From Echinostoma caproni (lineage: Eukaryota > Platyhelminthes > Trematoda > Plagiorchiida > Echinostomatidae), in contig UZAN01039493.1 in the NCBI GenBank assembly GCA_900618425.1, forward strand, positions 17,036-81,035: a DNA stretch of 64,000 nt, given 5' to 3'. A program made the position numbers and the translations under genes. The notes under the pieces are model-generated. The model was not told the origin of the DNA. It made no database searches and was given only the letters and a program-made list of their open reading frames with translations. Each line of letters starts with the position of its first letter. Position 1 is the stretch's first letter. Shown here piece after piece: positions 45,846-57,075 of this stretch.

Positions 45846-47149
45846 GTAAGATATATATTTATATTGTTTGTCGAGCACGGCTTTCTATATTTCTCCCTCC
45901 CTTAGGCTTTTGCTTGAGAACGTGAGAAAGGTGAATTAACACAGCATTGTTTCAATCTGTCTGACAATAAGCAGATCACCATGCCGTGGCTTCTGACACT
46001 TTAATCAAAATATTTCGTATAATACTCTATGCTGAAATTTTTTAATGGTGGTTTAAATAATTATTTTTGTAATGTTTCATTTTGTCTTTTTTTGACAATT
46101 AGTCACAGATCCACTTAATCAATTAAATTCCAAAACTTTCTCCGATGGTGAAAGTAGATAACTTCGTTATTTTCAATGTTGAAAACAGCATCTGGAAGTG
46201 TTGTATTTAACAAGTCTTATCCATCCCATGTGGTTTATCTTGAACGAAAGCAACATACAGGCCTATATATACAGCGAAGCACTTGCATCTATCAGTAACT
46301 GAGTCATGGAATTTATCTGACTCTCGATTAGGCTACCTCTGCGCTTCAATTGTAGGCCAAAATCTCTTAGTTTGGGTATGATGACACTACAAGACGCTTA
46401 TTTGACGAATCTTACATCTCAAGGTCAAATTTCGAAGTTCAACTTGCATGTTTCTTGGAATATGTTTTCAGTTCATTCAGTATTGAGGATTATGCCTTAG
46501 TAATTTGTAGCCAAATAATTTAACAATTTACTTAAGCTAGAATATTTGGCTTATTCACCAAGCACGAATGCAAGATATAAGCAATTCAGAATGAGAGTGT
46601 TCATCCTAATAATCACTTTAATGGAACGGGAATCATACATTATAAAGAATGAAGTTCCATGATGCTTTTCTTAAAATATTTTTCAAATTTGATTGTAACT
46701 TTTGAATTACTACGAATTTAATCGTGGCACTCAAGGTCACGCTCATTCTAACGGTGATTGAAGAGAACTAAGAATATCTAAGTGGAAGAGAAAGTTAGGA
46801 ATAAATAAACCTTACACATAACCATCAATATATGAGTATGACCTATATTTAGAATATTTTTTCGCTGATATTTATGGTAGTGCAATGTCTGCCAGTGATG
46901 AATAGGACAGTATAAACCACTACTTCACGAACGCTCTCCATGTCCACGTTATTACTGTCCATTCGTGCATGCACGTGGCATTTAAACTGGGAAAATAGAT
47001 GATAGGGTCTGTTGGTCAACCTATAAATTCTCCCCATTAATAAATATAGAACAGATTGTTATCTTGATATCTTTCGTAAACCTTGAATACAGATTCATTG
47101 GTTTTGTTAATTTCGCACTTGAGTGTGTATCATAGACGCAAATAATCCT
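45846..47149. other. Non-coding stretch (intron)
   Basis: No gene or named repeat is seen. A string GGCACTCAAGGTCA near 46725 recurs near 4709 with faint flanking similarity, perhaps another old repeat. Confidence 0.4.
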
Positions 47150-47262
47150 TTTTCTGTATCTGTGCCCATGGGATCCCGGGTTCGATCCCCAGGTGAGACG
47201 ATGGATTCGCAAACCTGATGAGACCCAACCAGGTCAAAACAGCTATCCAGTGCTTTCTAGCT
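47150..47262 (+). repeat. tRNA-derived SINE, copy 3, with hammerhead-like core
   Basis: A B-box-like GGGTTCGATCCCC lies at 47178-47190. It is followed 24 bases later by CTGATGA (47215-47221), a 4-bp stem GACC/GGTC (47222-47225 and 47232-47235) with loop CAACCA, and then AAAAC where a hammerhead has GAAAC. Thus stem II is intact and one core base is changed. Copy 1 at 25.5 kb keeps GAAAC but loses the stem. Together they imply an ancestor with a complete core. Confidence 0.6.
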
Positions 47263-47597
47263 TTTTTATTCACACATTGAAACCTAGAAAAGAAACCCAA
47301 CTGCTAGCATGTCAATCACTATTCGGCTAACGCACCCTCGGTAAACCCATTCTTCCGCACACCACGGTTGTCACTTTATGAATTCAAAATATAAGGTTGC
47401 TCGATACTAAGACGATGGTTATCTCTAAAATACAAAAACTGAGGAATAAGGGTGGGGTGTTGTTGCTACTTGAGCAAAAGTATGATTGAACTTACTAGTA
47501 GTTCATGGATCATGGCAGTGAATAAGACGATTTCCGCTGAAAACAAAGATTAGAAATTCATTATTATTTGTAGAAAAATTGCTCTGTCGATATGCAG

Positions 47598-47678
47598 CGA
47601 GACCGAAATATTTTCAGAGGATGTCAATTCCAAACCACTGGGATAATGTGCCTCGGGCCATTGAATGAAACTTGTGCT
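47598..47678 (+). CDS. Exon candidate, plus-strand gene, weak
   Basis: After TCGATATGCAG, 81 bases read RDRNIFRGCQFQTTGIMCLG then PLNETCA, followed by GTAGGT. Phase 0 to 0 fits between 45678-45845 and 51283-51477. The acceptor tract is poor and the peptide is Cys-rich, unlike its neighbours. Confidence 0.28.
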
Positions 47679-47699
47679 GTAGGTTCAATTCTTTTTGAT

Positions 47700-49476
47700 T
47701 TGGGTCGTAACTATACTCAATTATATTCTTTAATTCTCTCAGCTAGCTGTCTCATTATTATATCAACATATTTATCAGCACTGAGGTTTAGGAATTTATG
47801 AGTTAGCATGGAAGATGTCAAAAGAAGAAAATTGGCTTTATTCTCGTCTCAGATCAGGAATTTAGGAGTATGGAATACGAAACTCCGTTTGGCAGCATTG
47901 AAAGCGGGGTCTCCTGCAGTATTGAGCGTTCTGTTTTCTCTGTGAACCACAACAGTTCCCTTGCATGGAAAGTGATGTGTGAAGTTGGGGTTAACTAACC
48001 TACAAAGAGTAAGCCCCAAATTAAAGCCATGATATGAGTGATTTCAATGGATTGCTTAAGGATATTTCTACTCAAATTGTTCTTCTCTACTGCTATGATT
48101 TTTATCCTTTCTGTTGGTTTGTCCTAATACATACTGTAAACTTCATCCGGATACCCAATAATCAACAATGCAGTTATATACCTTCCAGTTTTCGGTCTAT
48201 GAACCAAATGAGACCTGCCTATAGAATTAATTTATTACTAATCATTATACGACTGAGAAAATGGGGTTACTGAGTAACCTAAGAGTTTTTTTAATACTGT
48301 TATCATTGTAGATTTATCATTACAGACACATGAACTGCCAATTGTACGTCTCAATTATGATCAATATATAAGTGTTTGAAGCCCACCAGTCTGAGGTTTG
48401 AACTAATTTGCCACACTGTTTGTACACCAAGGCTGACAAACATAAAACGTGCTGTAAGACAAAATTCGCTAACAAGCTTGTGAGGAGCATTGCGGAAAGC
48501 TGGGGTAGTTAACGGATGAGATTGCCAAGCGGTCCTGCTCAAACACACCGATTCAGTGGATGTGCACTGCCAGTGACGTACAACATGAAAGAACGAGCTG
48601 TAATGCACCATAGGCCTTTGAATGCCCACCCACACGTTGACTGTACTCGAAGATTACACGTTGAGAAAAACCTTTGTCTCCCAAATCGCTCTATGCATCA
48701 CGTTTTAATCGGCCGAAAAGTTTACTCCGAAAAAGTGATAAGAAAACAAGTCGTCCAAGGTTACTGGAGCTTTGGTAGAAATGCTAATAGAAAATGTTAA
48801 AAGCTGCAAATGTGGTTCAAGTGGAATAGAAAAACGATTTGAAGACAATATTCCTGTCAACTGTTGCTCACCATTAATCTCATAGCTGTGTACCACATTC
48901 CCGAAAGTAACGAACCTGATGATTCATTTATCGTCATTGATAAACATTCATTCAGTTTTATCTGATTTATGTATTGATGAAAATTAATCATCAAAGAAAC
49001 TGAGCTTGGGGAAGGGCAGTTGCAAAACAATCCCTCAATTGTAGTAGAATCAGATTATACGAATCAGAATAGAATAGCATCATACGACTGACGTTTACAA
49101 CGAACGCCAATCACATTTATTGGAGTATATATATATACCACATAAATTAAATTGGCTTTTGGTATACAAACAAAACGATATCATTGAATGAATACAAAAC
49201 TTGGCGAGTGTTTGGGGATTCGATGCATCTCTTGTGATTTGGTGTTGCCATTCGCATGCTTCATCACGAGCTCGCCTGTCAATGGAACATTCACTTACGT
49301 CAAAATGTTTGTGAACAACAATTTAAGTCAAACTGTTTTATCAACGGAATTATATTCAAGCATTATTCCAATGAACTTCTGGTAAATAAAAGGATTGTAT
49401 GTGCACAAAAATATGTGATCACAGTATAGCCCAAAATAATATATTCATCAATATATACAAGAGGAAGAGATCTCAC
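47700..49476. other. Mostly non-coding; one two-strand open region
   Basis: At 48351-48800 frames are open on both strands without clear splice edges. The slightly higher GC suggests an old repeat or transposon remnant, but I cannot name it. A short TA run lies near 49126. Confidence 0.35.
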
Positions 49477-49689
49477 TCATTTTCCGGAGCACATTTCCTC
49501 CCATGGCTGGATGATAGTTAATTTTTGGTCGCAAGCGATGATCAGAAAAACGTTGTAAAAGTATAACTCGGATGAGGGAATGAAGGACGTTTGCATAAGG
49601 AGGAGTAGTCACGGGAACACCAGAGGTACGATTGTTTGGGATGGATAAAGCGGAATGGATTACATCGGCCACTTCATCACGCGTAGGCC
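49477..49689 (-). CDS. Exon of an unknown minus-strand gene
   Basis: On the minus strand, AATACTAATCTAAAG (with a TACTAAT branch-site-like string) precedes 213 bases that are open only with entry phase 1. The peptide runs PTRDEVADVIHSALSIPNNR, GVPVTTPPYANVLHSLIRVI and RLRPKINYHPAMGGNVLRKM. The donor is ATGA|GTGAGA, exit 1. Length and edges make it a good exon. It lies inside an intron of the plus-strand gene. Not recognised. Confidence 0.5.
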
Positions 49690-49731
49690 CTTTAGATTAG
49701 TATTCAAATTGTGGAGAATCATGTAAGTCAC

Positions 49732-49851
49732 TTACAGGTACCACTTGAGAGTTTTCAGCATCATGATGACACAGTGAATTGGGAAGCAATCTAAGATGCT
49801 TTCGTTGTGGTTTGGTCTTGTTTGAGGTGGACCGAACTACATGGCATTGTT
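49732..49851 (-). CDS. Exon candidate just upstream of the previous one
   Basis: The minus strand reads NKTKPQRKHLRLLPNSLCHH then DAENSQVVP up to a perfect GTAAGT. Using that donor (edge 49736) exits in phase 0, but the next exon needs phase 1. A GTGACT four bases later (edge 49732) gives the right phase and a 42-base intron. The acceptor is probably CATCCAG at 49852. An in-frame TAA between the two exons excludes simple read-through. Confidence 0.4.
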
Positions 49852-49859
49852 CTGGATGA

Positions 49860-51282
49860 CACAGGTTGACTCATTCGGAAATAAATAAATACTGCAAGGT
49901 GTTAAACATATGTTTTCAACGGGAAAAGATGATAATGGTTTGGGACCATATGGTTTGTTCTACTTCTGTCTCCTCGAGACACGTGAAGCTGTTCCGAACA
50001 AACAGCGTAAACTTCATAGTAGTTTGAAAAATGGGTTGGGAGGAAAAGAGCTTTCAGTGTACTCGTTAAAACAGTTCGATTTGACGAGGACTCGATTGAA
50101 ATCAAAGTATTTGAATTTTAAATGATATTCACTCTCTTAGTCGGCGGTTTCTCTTCATTCAGTAAAGACTCCTTGGTCCTGCCCATACTTGAAAGAATGA
50201 ACATCAAAATTTCTTACCAAAGGATGGGTCTAGCCAATCAAAACAGAAATTTTCACTACTGTCCCTTACTGCTTTTTGTAAGTCAAAGTGAACTATTGCG
50301 GTCTCAAACGTCTTATGTTAAGGAAACCTGAAATCTGTTAGATGGATGCGTTTTTGAATAATCGCCAAAACAGTAATGCGTACAGAGTGATACAGCTAAA
50401 GAACGATAAAGCAAAGTCTTGCTCTGATTCGGATCCAAAGAAGTCAAGGCAACTGACTTAAAGAAAGCAGTCAGTTTGCCGGAAAGCTGCAAAACTTATC
50501 ATATGAATAAGTGAGCACGATTGTCTTCCCAAAGCGTTCATCCTGTCTTGCCGCTACTAAACCGTGGATGAAGAGAGCTGATTTGCCCGTGGTCCATCGT
50601 GCAATGCTTGTGATGAATGGCTTTGTTCTTGAAACTTTATTTCCTAGTGCATATTTCGTGTTTGCTTTTTCATATTTGAATGGCCTCATCTGCATGCCGC
50701 ATGAAACCCGAGGTCTATTTATCTACTTCAGTGGTTTAAACCTCATTCGACGATGATGGCATTTGCTTTTCNTTTTCGTTTCGATTGCTCTCACTCTTTC
50801 TGGACAAACCGCATTTATTCTGTTTTAACACATAAATACTTTGATGCCTACAAATATGGCTGTATCGTTTTTATTTCAAAACACGGCTTAGTTTATTATG
50901 AAACTTAATATGATCTCAAAGATTGAGCAAACCATTTTATTCCACGTTGAATTCACTCGATGTATAAAAGATATTTCCAATACTGTATACTTTCCACTGG
51001 ATTGTTTAGCTAATTGCATGATCCAAAAGTCTAACATGCGAAATCGAAATGCACAAGGAAATTACCAACACGTAACTCGTAAAGTCTGATAAATGCCAAA
51101 TGGATTACTTTTAGCAATACTTGCTCAGTCAAAGCTATCTTGCGAGTTCTTTTTCTATGATTGTTTGGAAAAAATAGCAATAAAGGCAGAATTGAAATTC
51201 AATTGTGTAGAATCAAGCAATTTAATAATTTCGTTGGATTTGATAAATTCACATTTATTTCCTCTTGTCTTTTTTCTCATAG
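49860..51282. other. Non-coding stretch with one single N
   Basis: Frames at 49910-50125, 50122-50331 and 50511-50756 have no convincing splice edges. There is a single ambiguous base at 50772. No repeat is recognised. Confidence 0.4.
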
Positions 51283-51477
51283 AATCCCGTTGAGGCCCGT
51301 GATCGGGCCAGTTCGCCCATCATTAATGTGGAAAGAGATACTGTCAGCTGTGCGGCAGTTCTAGTGAATGATACCAGCAACCACAACGGTAACAGTAATC
51401 CGGACACGGAAATTTCTAGCCCTACCGCATTCAGAAGTATCTCCAAGGCAGAAGAGGTTGTTAGTAACACTGCAAAG
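51283..51477 (+). CDS. Exon of plus-strand gene, Ser/Asn-rich
   Basis: Acceptor TTTTTTCTCATAG and donor AAAG|GTAATT bracket 195 bases, 65 codons, phase 0 to 0. It starts NPVEARDRASSPIINVERDT and includes NDTSNHNGNSNPDTEISSPT, and ends with EEVVSNTAK. The low-complexity Asn/Ser/Asp composition points to a disordered region. This is the longest exon of the model and among the most secure. Confidence 0.7.
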
Positions 51478-52280
51478 GTAATTCCTCCAGTTGCTTTATT
51501 TCCTTATTTTCTTGTTAGTTCATTATTTCCATTCGGTCAAAACCCTCTTTGTTGCTCCGTAGACTAGATATTTCGTATCTCCATGGAACGATACGCATCA
51601 AAATCACTAATAATACATCTCTCAGCGTGACAAACCTGAAAACAACAAATGCTAAATTCCTCACTCCCCTGTCTAGAACAAATCCAGAAAATCGATTTTA
51701 CTTGGTTGCAAATATCTATGCGAGTAGGAGTTCGGGTGTTCATTTTACCGTTATACCAATTTTCCGGTCAAACGTTTTTCATTTCAATATAACGTTTTGC
51801 TTTACGTCGATTATATCTTCCGTTAGTTTCGCGCTCCCATTAAATATTCAGTGACTTCATTGTTTTGATCAATCCATCAAAAATATTTCGCATACGTTCA
51901 ATCAGCATCCGCTTGGGCGCTCAAGGAATTTGTGAAATTGTGTATATATAAACCTGATGATGAAGTCATGTCAAATCAAGGAATCATTTTGTGCACCTCG
52001 AAAGGTGGATACTCAGCAACCACATAACCACAATCCGATAGGGTGCCAAATGAAAAAAGGAAATTTATTGATTTCCCAATTCTTTTTATAGATGTACATT
52101 TCCTTGTGATCTACTGGCATCACGTGATACGGATGAATAACGAAGAAGAGCGGTGTTTCATGTTGTATACGAATTTTCTGTTTTCGTTTTCAACCCACCA
52201 ATATTCCTAGTTTTCAATTCATGCAACGAAAATTTAACTCTTGGTTTTCATTGTTGCTACTATTGCTAAATGCTGTTCAG

Positions 52281-52394
52281 AACAATATGAGCTGTTCACC
52301 CACCACAACCTACTTCAAAATTGAACGGATACGTGATTTTTGTATGAATTCAAACCCAAGAACCGAAATACAAGCAAATGGGAACGCACAAAAA
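52281..52394 (+). CDS. Exon of plus-strand gene
   Basis: Acceptor AAATGCTGTTCAG and donor AAAA|GTTAGT bracket 114 bases, phase 0 to 0. They read NNMSCSPTTTYFKIERIRDF then CMNSNPRTEIQANGNAQK. The phase fits both neighbours. Slightly weaker than the next two exons because the acceptor tract is short. Confidence 0.5.
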
Positions 52395-52867
52395 GTTAGT
52401 GCACTTTATCAGACGGTGTTTTCTCGCATAGGTGTGTCTTTGTATCATCCAATAGACTAAATGAGGTGCATACGAATTTAATTTTCAATGGAAGCCTGTT
52501 TTACATTCAGGTTACTATGCCAAGTCCATTCGAGATGCACCGATTTTCCTTCATTTGAACGACGTTAGTCGAACAGACTCATCGCTTTTTATTCATTCAC
52601 GTGGGTATTTATCGTGCTTGATGGTGCGTTAAAAAATTGAACTCACTTTACCTGCGCCGAATTCCCCGCCTTTCTTTTCAGTTTTCTCTTTTGTAACTTG
52701 TCCAACTACATCGTCATCCTCAACTTTTATCATTGTATTTCCTTCATTCGTCTGGTACTGTATCAATATCTGCTTTCGTTCAGTAGAAATAAGCTAGACA
52801 CTCGCTGTGAGTGCTGCCAGACTCGTATCCCATCTTTTGATTCGAATTACAATTCCGTGTTTAACAG

Positions 52868-53014
52868 CTTCTTGCTCCAAACAAACCAGACAAATTGCCC
52901 GGTTCTTTGCGGTCTAACACTAGCGAAGAAGATCAACGAGCCCTGATAACCCGATCCTCCACCTATGATACGTCCAGCAACAGTGAGGCGCTGTCGCAAC
53001 CGGTTATTGTTCAG
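52868..53014 (+). CDS. Exon of plus-strand gene, Ser-rich
   Basis: Acceptor GTGTTTAACAG and donor TTCAG|GTACGC bracket 147 bases, 49 codons, phase 0 to 0. The peptide LLAPNKPDKLPGSLRSNTSE continues EDQRALITRSSTYDTSSNSE and ends QPVIVQ. RSSTYDTSSNSE offers many potential phosphorylation sites, consistent with a regulatory or scaffold region, but no domain is recognised. Confidence 0.65.
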
Positions 53015-53096
53015 GTACGCGATTTGATTGGAATGTATCAACACATTACACTATATTCAGACGGACTTGTATTCATATTCTTCAACCATACAACAG

Positions 53097-53207
53097 AAAC
53101 TTGACCGCACCAGTGTTCATTTTTACTTACGACGAATAAAAGTACTGGAACTTAGTGCCACTGATATTTCAATCCTAACTAACGAACGCAACCACTTTGT
53201 TTCCCAG
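53097..53207 (+). CDS. Exon of plus-strand gene
   Basis: Acceptor TCAACCATACAACAG and donor TCCCAG|GTATCT bracket 111 bases, 37 codons, phase 0 to 0. The peptide is KLDRTSVHFYLRRIKVLELS then ATDISILTNERNHFVSQ. It is more ordered-looking than its neighbours (alternating hydrophobic and charged residues). The intron before it is only 82 bases. Confidence 0.6.
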
Positions 53208-55849
53208 GTATCTACAGAATGCTCAGTAATCAAGACTTCAAACAATAAGTTCCAGGGTAGACTGAAGGTTCAATACAAATCATAAAATAAAAATAAGCAA
53301 GCGTTAAAGAGTTTGGTTAGCGATCACTCTAGGAACTACTTCACGTTTAACTGCTAATAACTGGTAAATGAATTTTGGTCACTAGAGATCGAACAATGCT
53401 AGTTCTGACAACTGCTCAGAGTTAGTACAGCTTCCTGATCACGGTAACGTCAGTTCTGCAATAGAATGATTTCTAGCAATTTTATCCAACCGTAAATTCC
53501 AAAGTTATATAAATAATTTCGTAAAGGCTGGTCACTTTATCTGTATGACTCGAGGTGGGTTCCAAAATAATTCTCCACGAACGTGACCACTTCTACTAAC
53601 TAAAACTGTTGATTTTTTTGCGACCCTGCTTAATTTCCTTTAACTCCATTTTCGAACCCAAGAATATTCCATTGTGCTTTATTTTAAATGGAAAACAACG
53701 GTATGATTGATTTTCATTGATGGAGTCACCATCGAAAAGGGCTACCCAGGTGAAACGGGAAATGATGGGTGTTGAAAGTTATTGATTTATTTCAAACGAA
53801 TGTTGATGATCGATGTTCATTAGGGTGTACCTTGAGGTTTTTTTATCCAGCGCCTGTTTGATGAGAAATTCTATTTTTCCATCCGCTTTCTTATCTTGAT
53901 TGTTTTAACAGTTGAATCTTAAAAAGTTTAACCGGGAACCCAATAAAAATCTGGGTTATCTCGGACAAAAACATATCTAATATGCGACCTATGTATATCA
54001 AATGAACGTCGTGTAAATTGTCTTTCAGTGAATGTCACCAGACGGTAGCATTACACTCTAAAGCCTCGTGCATTATGGTTTATTCAATCAATGGTGAGAT
54101 GTTTCAGTATTTCAACCAAACAGTGACACTTTCAGCGGTTTTAAACACACTGTTATTACATGAAACAAGATCGAAGAGGTAACCAAACCTAACAGAAACC
54201 CTTTATTTGTTCCATCATGTGGGGTTGGGTGAAATAGCTCTTAAGCGGGTTATTTTGCTGTTCGATTGCCCAAAACCAATTCTCCCGTCCTTGAGAGAAT
54301 CACTGGTCGATTTTATTTCGGTAACTGAGTTATACAAAGACGAGGCAAACAACCATGGAACGTGCTTGATTATGAAGTGCTATCATGCATCATGCCTCGT
54401 GCGGATCAAATATGTAGCCTAATTCAAATGTTGGAATTTTATTGGACGCATCTTCGACCACCAGTAAATGGTTATCAAACCGGCGGAACTGCCGGACCCA
54501 GCTCGTTATGACAGAATTTGGATTCCTTTCATTCTACGTGAAAGACCGTTATTGACATGGTTGTATTCACATAGCTGCGGCCTGATTGGATCTACGTGGA
54601 ACTGAACAGTCTGTTCAAAACGTGCACAGATACTCAAATAGTGTCCTATCGGGTTGATTCCTTTAATTCTTTTGATAGATTAAAATGAAGATGTGTTTTG
54701 TCAGAGGACAAATGCAACATTTAGAAAATCTTAAAGACAATGGCTCATTCTTTAAATCTTAGGGGCACATGCAAGTACAGTTGACAGCCAGTTTATATCA
54801 AACTCCTATTCCTGTTCTGGTATGAGTTTTGTACACAACGCACCATAATGAATTATCTCCCACTGAAACTTAGTCGCTGATAAATGAGTCTAGCGGCTCT
54901 CACTTCGTAATTTTTCGGTCTTTGGATAAAGTTTGATGACTGTAAAAGGGAAGTGGTTGTAAACATGTAAGAACTGAATGGCGTATCCTTTTGGCGCAGT
55001 TACACTGATGTTAACGTGGAGTTACTTTGAAGGCAAAATATTGCGCGCATCACTTGTGCTTTAAGTAAATGAACAACATCCACATATAGAATAAGGTAGA
55101 TCGCTGAAGCCTGTAAAAATGGGCACAAATAGGATTGCGCAAGCATGACAGAGACGCTGGCTTGAGTTTTACCTCAACGGAAACTTCTTTGCCTCAACCA
55201 ATTCACGCAAGCGGATGTTTCCGGTTATCACAGAAGTGTTACTCGTGGAGAGCAGTCGTTACGTGCGCATCTTACTGTCTGCAGTTGGCAACAACAACAA
55301 AAAGCCCGTGAATGATATAATGCCTCATTCTGAAGGATCGGTCGCATGAAGAAAATCGGAAAAATGCCGAATTGAGATAATTTGTTGAAACTGAAGGACC
55401 AAGATCAACATCAGCTGCGTTTAAGTATTCATTCCTTTTTTATCGTTAAATTCCTTTCGGATGAGGACCAGTCAGTCTTTTGTATTTAGTTTTCCTTTGG
55501 CTTCACCAAGCCAGCTCGTTTTCTGTTCACCTTAACCCCTGTGCAGTTAGTTTGAACACCATGAGCTTGGGAGGGTTGAGGGAAGATTTCACCACCATAT
55601 CCACGCAGCGATGGTGCCAGCGATGAGTGATTAGCGCCTATTTAAAGATTTTCTATCTGCAAGTAAATGATGATTTAGTTTGATTCTGTGCTCCCAACAA
55701 AGGTTTGCAACTGTTCAAACAAACTTGTCATACCATCTCCGTTTGGTTTTCTAACTTAGACTCACTCAGCTTTTAGACATTACCGCAGTGCGTAAAGCCG
55801 CTACTAAATCACGCAAACCAGCAGTTAACTGTTTTCTCTTTCACTCCAG
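53208..55849. other. Non-coding stretch (intron)
   Basis: A 125-base plus-strand segment ending at a GTAACT (about 54200-54324) is open with entry phase 1. It does not fit the phase-0 neighbours and has a weak acceptor. Nothing else was recognised. Confidence 0.4.
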
Positions 55850-55972
55850 GCAACAGTGGTGAAACAACAAGACCTTACATCGGATGTCTCAATTTTGGAG
55901 CAAATAAAATCGGGTGCACGAGAAATTGCAATTACTCGCATAAACAGTTCCGAATCGAAAAAAAATATTGGC
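55850..55972 (+). CDS. Exon of plus-strand gene
   Basis: A strong acceptor (TCTCTTTCACTCCAG) and donor GGC|GTGAGT bracket 123 bases, 41 codons, phase 0 to 0. They read ATVVKQQDLTSDVSILEQIK then SGAREIAITRINSSESKKNI. Not recognised, but clearly coding in character. Confidence 0.68.
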
Positions 55973-56309
55973 GTGAGTTTATGAGTTTTCCGTGACTTAT
56001 TTATTATTCCAGCAGGCTGTGTATCTCTATGTCTGTTCTTTGCGAGCTCTCTTTCTCTCGTCTTAGTCCTATGCGCACAGATTTATTTTTTCCTCCTTGT
56101 CAGAGGAGATGCTAATCTATCATAAGTAAATCTTTGTTATGCATTGCATTAGCTAAAACATTTATATTATACATGTACTTATTCTACATACATCTACGTC
56201 TAGGCTGATCCGAACAACTCAAAGTACAATAATTTTTTGTAATAAAGAGAAACGAACAGGTTTTGCTAGTGGTCACGTTGCTCATGCCAAGGGAGGTGAG
56301 GTCACAATC

Positions 56310-56540
56310 ACAGCTTTTGACTAGTGAAAGCCCAATCCGCACGCCTGCAGGGTGGTGTGCAAAAACGGCAATCCATTGGGGGTCGGGGTCCAATTCGTCG
56401 GTTCACGCCCCCTTCCAAGGTGGTCAAATGTCCAATGTACCCAATACACCTCGATGGCCAATCAAACCGGTGACCACCGCCACAACCAGGAACGTGTGGA
56501 TATGGGTTTTGTTCACCCATGGATGGTTTGTGATTAGGAT
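56310..56540 (-). repeat. Dispersed repeat family A, copy 4 (diverged)
   Basis: On the minus strand it follows copy 3 from TTCCTGGTTGTGGCGGTGGT through ATTGGACCCCGACCCCCAAT and GGATTGCCGTTTTTGCACAC. It is more diverged than copies 2 and 3. Open frames on both strands here are products of the repeat. Confidence 0.7.
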
Positions 56541-56910
56541 ATTTAGCCAACTCCTCTAAGTGAACTGCTAGCCATTCACCAATGCGGTTATGGCCCTGGA
56601 TGTTGGTGTTTCGTCCTCTCACTCCGGTGAGAAGACTTCTACGCCATGGGAACGCATTAAGTAGGACATCCTTAATAGAAGCTACTTGTGACGCCTGGTC
56701 ATATAAGATGCAAGAGATGCAAGGGGAGGGTTAGCAGCCACAATCTGGGACACCCACCAACGATCATATGCTAAACAATTAGCATAACATTGCTGATTTA
56801 CGTCTTTGTACCAAGCGCAAATCTTGCAATAATAAAGTTGAGGATAAAAGAGGAAAAAAATAACTCTATGGTGTATTGTGTTTGTATCACATATTCTCAT
56901 TTCAAATTAG

Positions 56911-56940
56911 CAGAGTTTAATCGAACTGTTCCGAGGAGAG
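56911..56940 (+). CDS. Micro-exon candidate, plus-strand gene, 3' edge uncertain
   Basis: After CTCATTTCAAATTAG the frame reads QSLIELFRGE in phase 0. Ending at GAG|GTCAAA keeps phase 0 for 62104. A better-looking donor ten bases later (TGTG|GTAAAA, end 56950) would exit in phase 1 and break the chain. Confidence 0.3.
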
Positions 56941-57075
56941 GTCAAATGTGGTAAAATAGTTCGTGACATAACGTAGCATCCGACATTGTGGATGGTAGTG
57001 AAGTTGTCTATGCTTGTTTAGAGCTGCCTATTTGTCCCTTTTCTGAATTTTTAATAACCTACTCAATTTACATAC

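Noticed and set aside
47178..47190. tRNA gene at the GGTTCGATCC string
   Set aside because: No acceptor stem, D-arm or anticodon arm at the right spacing; the string belongs to a SINE.
50341..50460. Short ATG frame MDAFLNNRQNSNAYRVIQLK after CTGTTAG
   Set aside because: No pyrimidine tract, no good donor, ends in a stop after 38 codons.
52512..52590. Plus-strand exon reading YYAKSIRDAPIFLHLNDVSR
   Set aside because: It needs entry phase 1 while both neighbouring exons are phase 0, and the donor is GTGGGT.
54200..54324. Plus-strand 125-base open segment ending GTAACT
   Set aside because: Weak acceptor and wrong entry phase for its place in the chain.
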